Shown here piece after piece: positions 62,246 through 64,000 of a DNA stretch of 64,000 nucleotides. Under the pieces are notes generated by a model. The model saw nothing but the letters and a program-made list of their open reading frames with translations, was not told where the DNA came from and ran no database searches. The DNA lies in contig NZ_VTFX01000005.1 of NCBI RefSeq assembly GCF_009192775.1, positions 310,001 to 374,000 of the forward strand, given 5' to 3'. The number at the start of each line of letters is the position of its first letter. The stretch's first letter is position 1. The stretch is from Arthrobacter yangruifuii (GTDB lineage Bacteria > Actinomycetota > Actinomycetes > Actinomycetales > Micrococcaceae). The position numbers and the translations under genes were made by a program.

Positions 62246-63481
62246 GTGGCTGAGAAAATTAAGGTTGTGGGCTCTGTCGTTGAGCTCGACGGCGACGAGA
62301 TGACCCGCATCATCTGGCAGTTCATCAAGGACCGCCTGATCAACCCGTACCTGGACGTAGACCTGAAGTACTACGACCTCTCCATCCAGAACCGCGATGC
62401 AACCGATGACCAGGTCACCATTGACGCTGCCAACGCCATCAAGGAACACGGCGTGGGCGTTAAGTGCGCCACCATCACCCCGGACGAAGCACGCGTCGAG
62501 GAATTCGGCCTGAAGAAGATGTGGGTCTCCCCGAACGGAACCATCCGCAACATCCTGGGCGGCGTGGTCTTCCGCGAGCCGATCATCATCTCCAACATCC
62601 CGCGCCTGGTCCCGGGCTGGAACAAACCGATCATCATCGGCCGCCACGCCCACGGCGACCAGTACAAGGCCACGAACTTCAAGGTTCCCGGTGCCGGCAC
62701 CCTGACGCTGACCTACACCCCGGCCGACGGCAGCGAAGAAATCAAGCAGCAGGTTGTCACGTACAACGAAGATGGCGGCGTCGCCATGGGTATGTACAAC
62801 TTCAACGACTCGATCCGCGACTTCGCCCGGGCGTCCTTCGCCTACGGCCTGCAGCGCAACTACCCGGTGTACCTCTCCACCAAGAACACCATCCTGAAGG
62901 CCTACGACGGCCAGTTCAAGGATCTGTTCCAGGAAGTCTTCGACGCCGAGTTCAAGGACCAGTTCGAAGCAGCCGGCCTCACCTACGAGCACCGCCTGAT
63001 CGATGACATGGTTGCCTCCGCGATGAAGTGGGAAGGCGGCTACGTCTGGGCCTGCAAGAACTACGACGGCGACGTCCAGTCCGACACCGTTGCACAGGGC
63101 TTCGGCTCACTGGGGCTGATGACCTCCGTGCTGATGACCCCGGACGGCCAGACCGTCGAGGCCGAAGCTGCACACGGCACGGTGACCCGTCACTACCGCC
63201 AGCACCAGCAGGGCAAGCCCACCTCCACGAACCCGATCGCCTCGATCTTCGCGTGGACCCGTGGCCTGATGCACCGCGGCAAGCTGGACAACACCCCCGA
63301 GGTCATCAACTTCGCCGAAACCCTTGAAGACGTTGTCATCAAGACGGTTGAATCCGGCAAGATGACCAAGGACCTGGCACTGCTGGTTGGCCCCGAGCAG
63401 CCGTACCTCACCACTGAAGAGTTCCTCGCCGCACTGGACGAGAACCTCAAGGCCCGTCTGGGCGCCGAGGTTGCAGCTTAG
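62246..63481 (+). CDS. icd: NADP-dependent isocitrate dehydrogenase (dimeric, type II)
   Basis: 411 residues, the length of eukaryote-like homodimeric Icd. [22 protein letters not shown] (in short [11 protein letters not shown]), [47 protein letters not shown] and [14 protein letters not shown] with the NADP-binding histidine. It oxidises isocitrate to 2-oxoglutarate in the TCA cycle. GTG 62246 is chosen: AGGAG 5 bases upstream and VAEKIKVVG matches family starts. Followed by a hairpin. Confidence 0.95.
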   Translation: MAEKIKVVGSVVELDGDEMTRIIWQFIKDRLINPYLDVDLKYYDLSIQNRDATDDQVTIDAANAIKEHGVGVKCATITPDEARVEEFGLKKMWVSPNGTIRNILGGVVFREPIIISNIPRLVPGWNKPIIIGRHAHGDQYKATNFKVPGAGTLTLTYTPADGSEEIKQQVVTYNEDGGVAMGMYNFNDSIRDFARASFAYGLQRNYPVYLSTKNTILKAYDGQFKDLFQEVFDAEFKDQFEAAGLTYEHRLIDDMVASAMKWEGGYVWACKNYDGDVQSDTVAQGFGSLGLMTSVLMTPDGQTVEAEAAHGTVTRHYRQHQQGKPTSTNPIASIFAWTRGLMHRGKLDNTPEVINFAETLEDVVIKTVESGKMTKDLALLVGPEQPYLTTEEFLAALDENLKARLGAEVAA

Positions 63482-63496
63482 GTTTTACTGCACTTC

Positions 63497-63541
63497 CGAC
63501 GACGGCGCGCTGCCCCTTACCGGGGCGGCGCGCCGTCGTCG
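63497..63541. terminator. Terminator after icd, related to the catalase terminator
   Basis: Arms CGACGACGGCGCGC and its complement (14 pairs), continued by GCCCC/GGGGC around a TTACC loop. Same core and same flanking GTTAA as the hairpin at 46575-46625, 17 kb away. Confidence 0.8.
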
Positions 63542-63621
63542 TTAACCGCGGGTGCTTCCCCGTCCATGAAGCACACGCGTAATAAATAGCCACGGGGCAC
63601 CCGCGGTGCCACCATGTGGGA

Positions 63622-64000
63622 ATGTCGAATTCCACCACAGCGCCGCCCGGGCCCGGCGCCGCGAAAAGCGCCGAAGAGCGAAGCGCCCGCATAGCGGTTA
63701 CCGTTTTCCCGCTGCTGATTGTTGCCGGGGGAGCGGTGGCGCTGTTCTTTCCGCAGCCCTTCACCGGCCTGTCCGGCTACATCAATCCGGGTCTGATGCT
63801 CATTATGTTCGGAATGGGCCTGACCCTGACCCTGCCGGACTTCGCGCTGGTGGTCCGGCAGCCGCTGCCCGTCCTGCTGGGTGTGGTGGCCCAGTTCGTG
63901 ATTATGCCCCTGCTGGGCTTCGGGATTGCCTGGGCACTGCAGCTGAGTCCTGAACTCGCGGCCGGCGTGATCCTGGTCGGCTGCGCGCCCGGCGGCACGG
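63622..64000 (+). CDS. Bile-acid:sodium symporter family protein (N-terminal part)
   Basis: 126 codons visible; the gene continues beyond the window. Polar leader, then helices RIAVTVFPLLIVAGGAVAL, INPGLMLIMFGMGLTLTLPDF, PVLLGVVAQFVIMPLLGF and LAAGVILVGCAPGG. The MFGMGLTL and GCAPGGT segments are the sodium-binding hallmarks of the BASS/SBF family, which in bacteria includes pantoate, pyruvate or steroid transporters. ATG at 63622. Confidence 0.88.
   Translation, partial: MSNSTTAPPGPGAAKSAEERSARIAVTVFPLLIVAGGAVALFFPQPFTGLSGYINPGLMLIMFGMGLTLTLPDFALVVRQPLPVLLGVVAQFVIMPLLGFGIAWALQLSPELAAGVILVGCAPGGT

Overview
High-GC actinobacterial DNA. Gene content points to Micrococcaceae, most likely Arthrobacter or a close relative: DUF6318 lipoproteins, a PerM(DUF6350)-purN-purH neighbourhood, an MSMEG_6728-type protein, dimeric NADP-Icd, GntR/FadR regulators and a PknB-like kinase. 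That placement rests on recall of family distributions, not on a search. The window is ordinary chromosome. I see no rRNA, tRNA, CRISPR array, phage or insertion sequence.

Layout. 1-4.2 kb: the end of a DUF3817 membrane protein, then a reverse-strand stress/detox run (aldo/keto reductase, DJ-1/PfpI protein, SDR-like protein, Bcr/CflA exporter). 4.4-18.1 kb: a catabolic region with an aldehyde dehydrogenase, two LigM/DesA-like tetrahydrofolate-dependent O-demethylase paralogues, a glyoxalase-fold protein, lutABC for L-lactate oxidation, an esterase, an orphan ABC binding lipoprotein, a MetF-like protein and a lactate permease. Demethylation would load methyl groups on THF, and the MetF-like protein could oxidise them. 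18.3-27.9 kb: YoaK-like protein, gamma-glutamyltransferase overlapping a GntR regulator, L-lactate dehydrogenase, PutP, DUF72, AHSA1-like, LLM oxidoreductase, thioesterase, DUF421.

28-31 kb: two nearly identical cold-shock genes, each with a long conserved 5' leader and a strong terminator, bracket a reverse-strand glutaminase-STAS-cyclic-nucleotide-binding fusion. 31-34.3 kb: GntR regulator divergent from an APC permease and acetamidase/formamidase, with palindromes between. 34.4-46.6 kb: an Nramp-like protein lacking both metal motifs, a Ser/Thr kinase, a YchJ protein, two MDR alcohol dehydrogenases, an F420-reductase-like protein, an AAA ATPase, a TauE/SafE exporter, a DoxX protein with a Lys/Ala-rich tail, a phosphodiesterase, a PPOX protein and a catalase.

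46.6-53.6 kb is the least ordinary part. A Stealth-family phosphotransferase, possibly starting at ATT, and a lipoprotein gene precede a tandem array of secreted-protein modules. Each module is a DUF6318 lipoprotein followed by a secreted Cys-rich protein with a PKD-like fold. Two complete copies and one truncated copy are present. The outer parts of the modules are conserved, in places nearly identical in DNA, while the middle (lipoprotein C terminus plus partner N terminus) has diverged. This looks like a recombining cassette locus for a co-varying pair of surface proteins and is the main candidate for an undescribed system.

53.6-64 kb: MSMEG_6728-type protein, GNAT acetyltransferase, DUF1684, a second TauE/SafE paralogue, perM, a small membrane protein, purN, an inserted MFS gene, purH, icd, and the start of a bile-acid:sodium-symporter-family protein that runs off the right edge.
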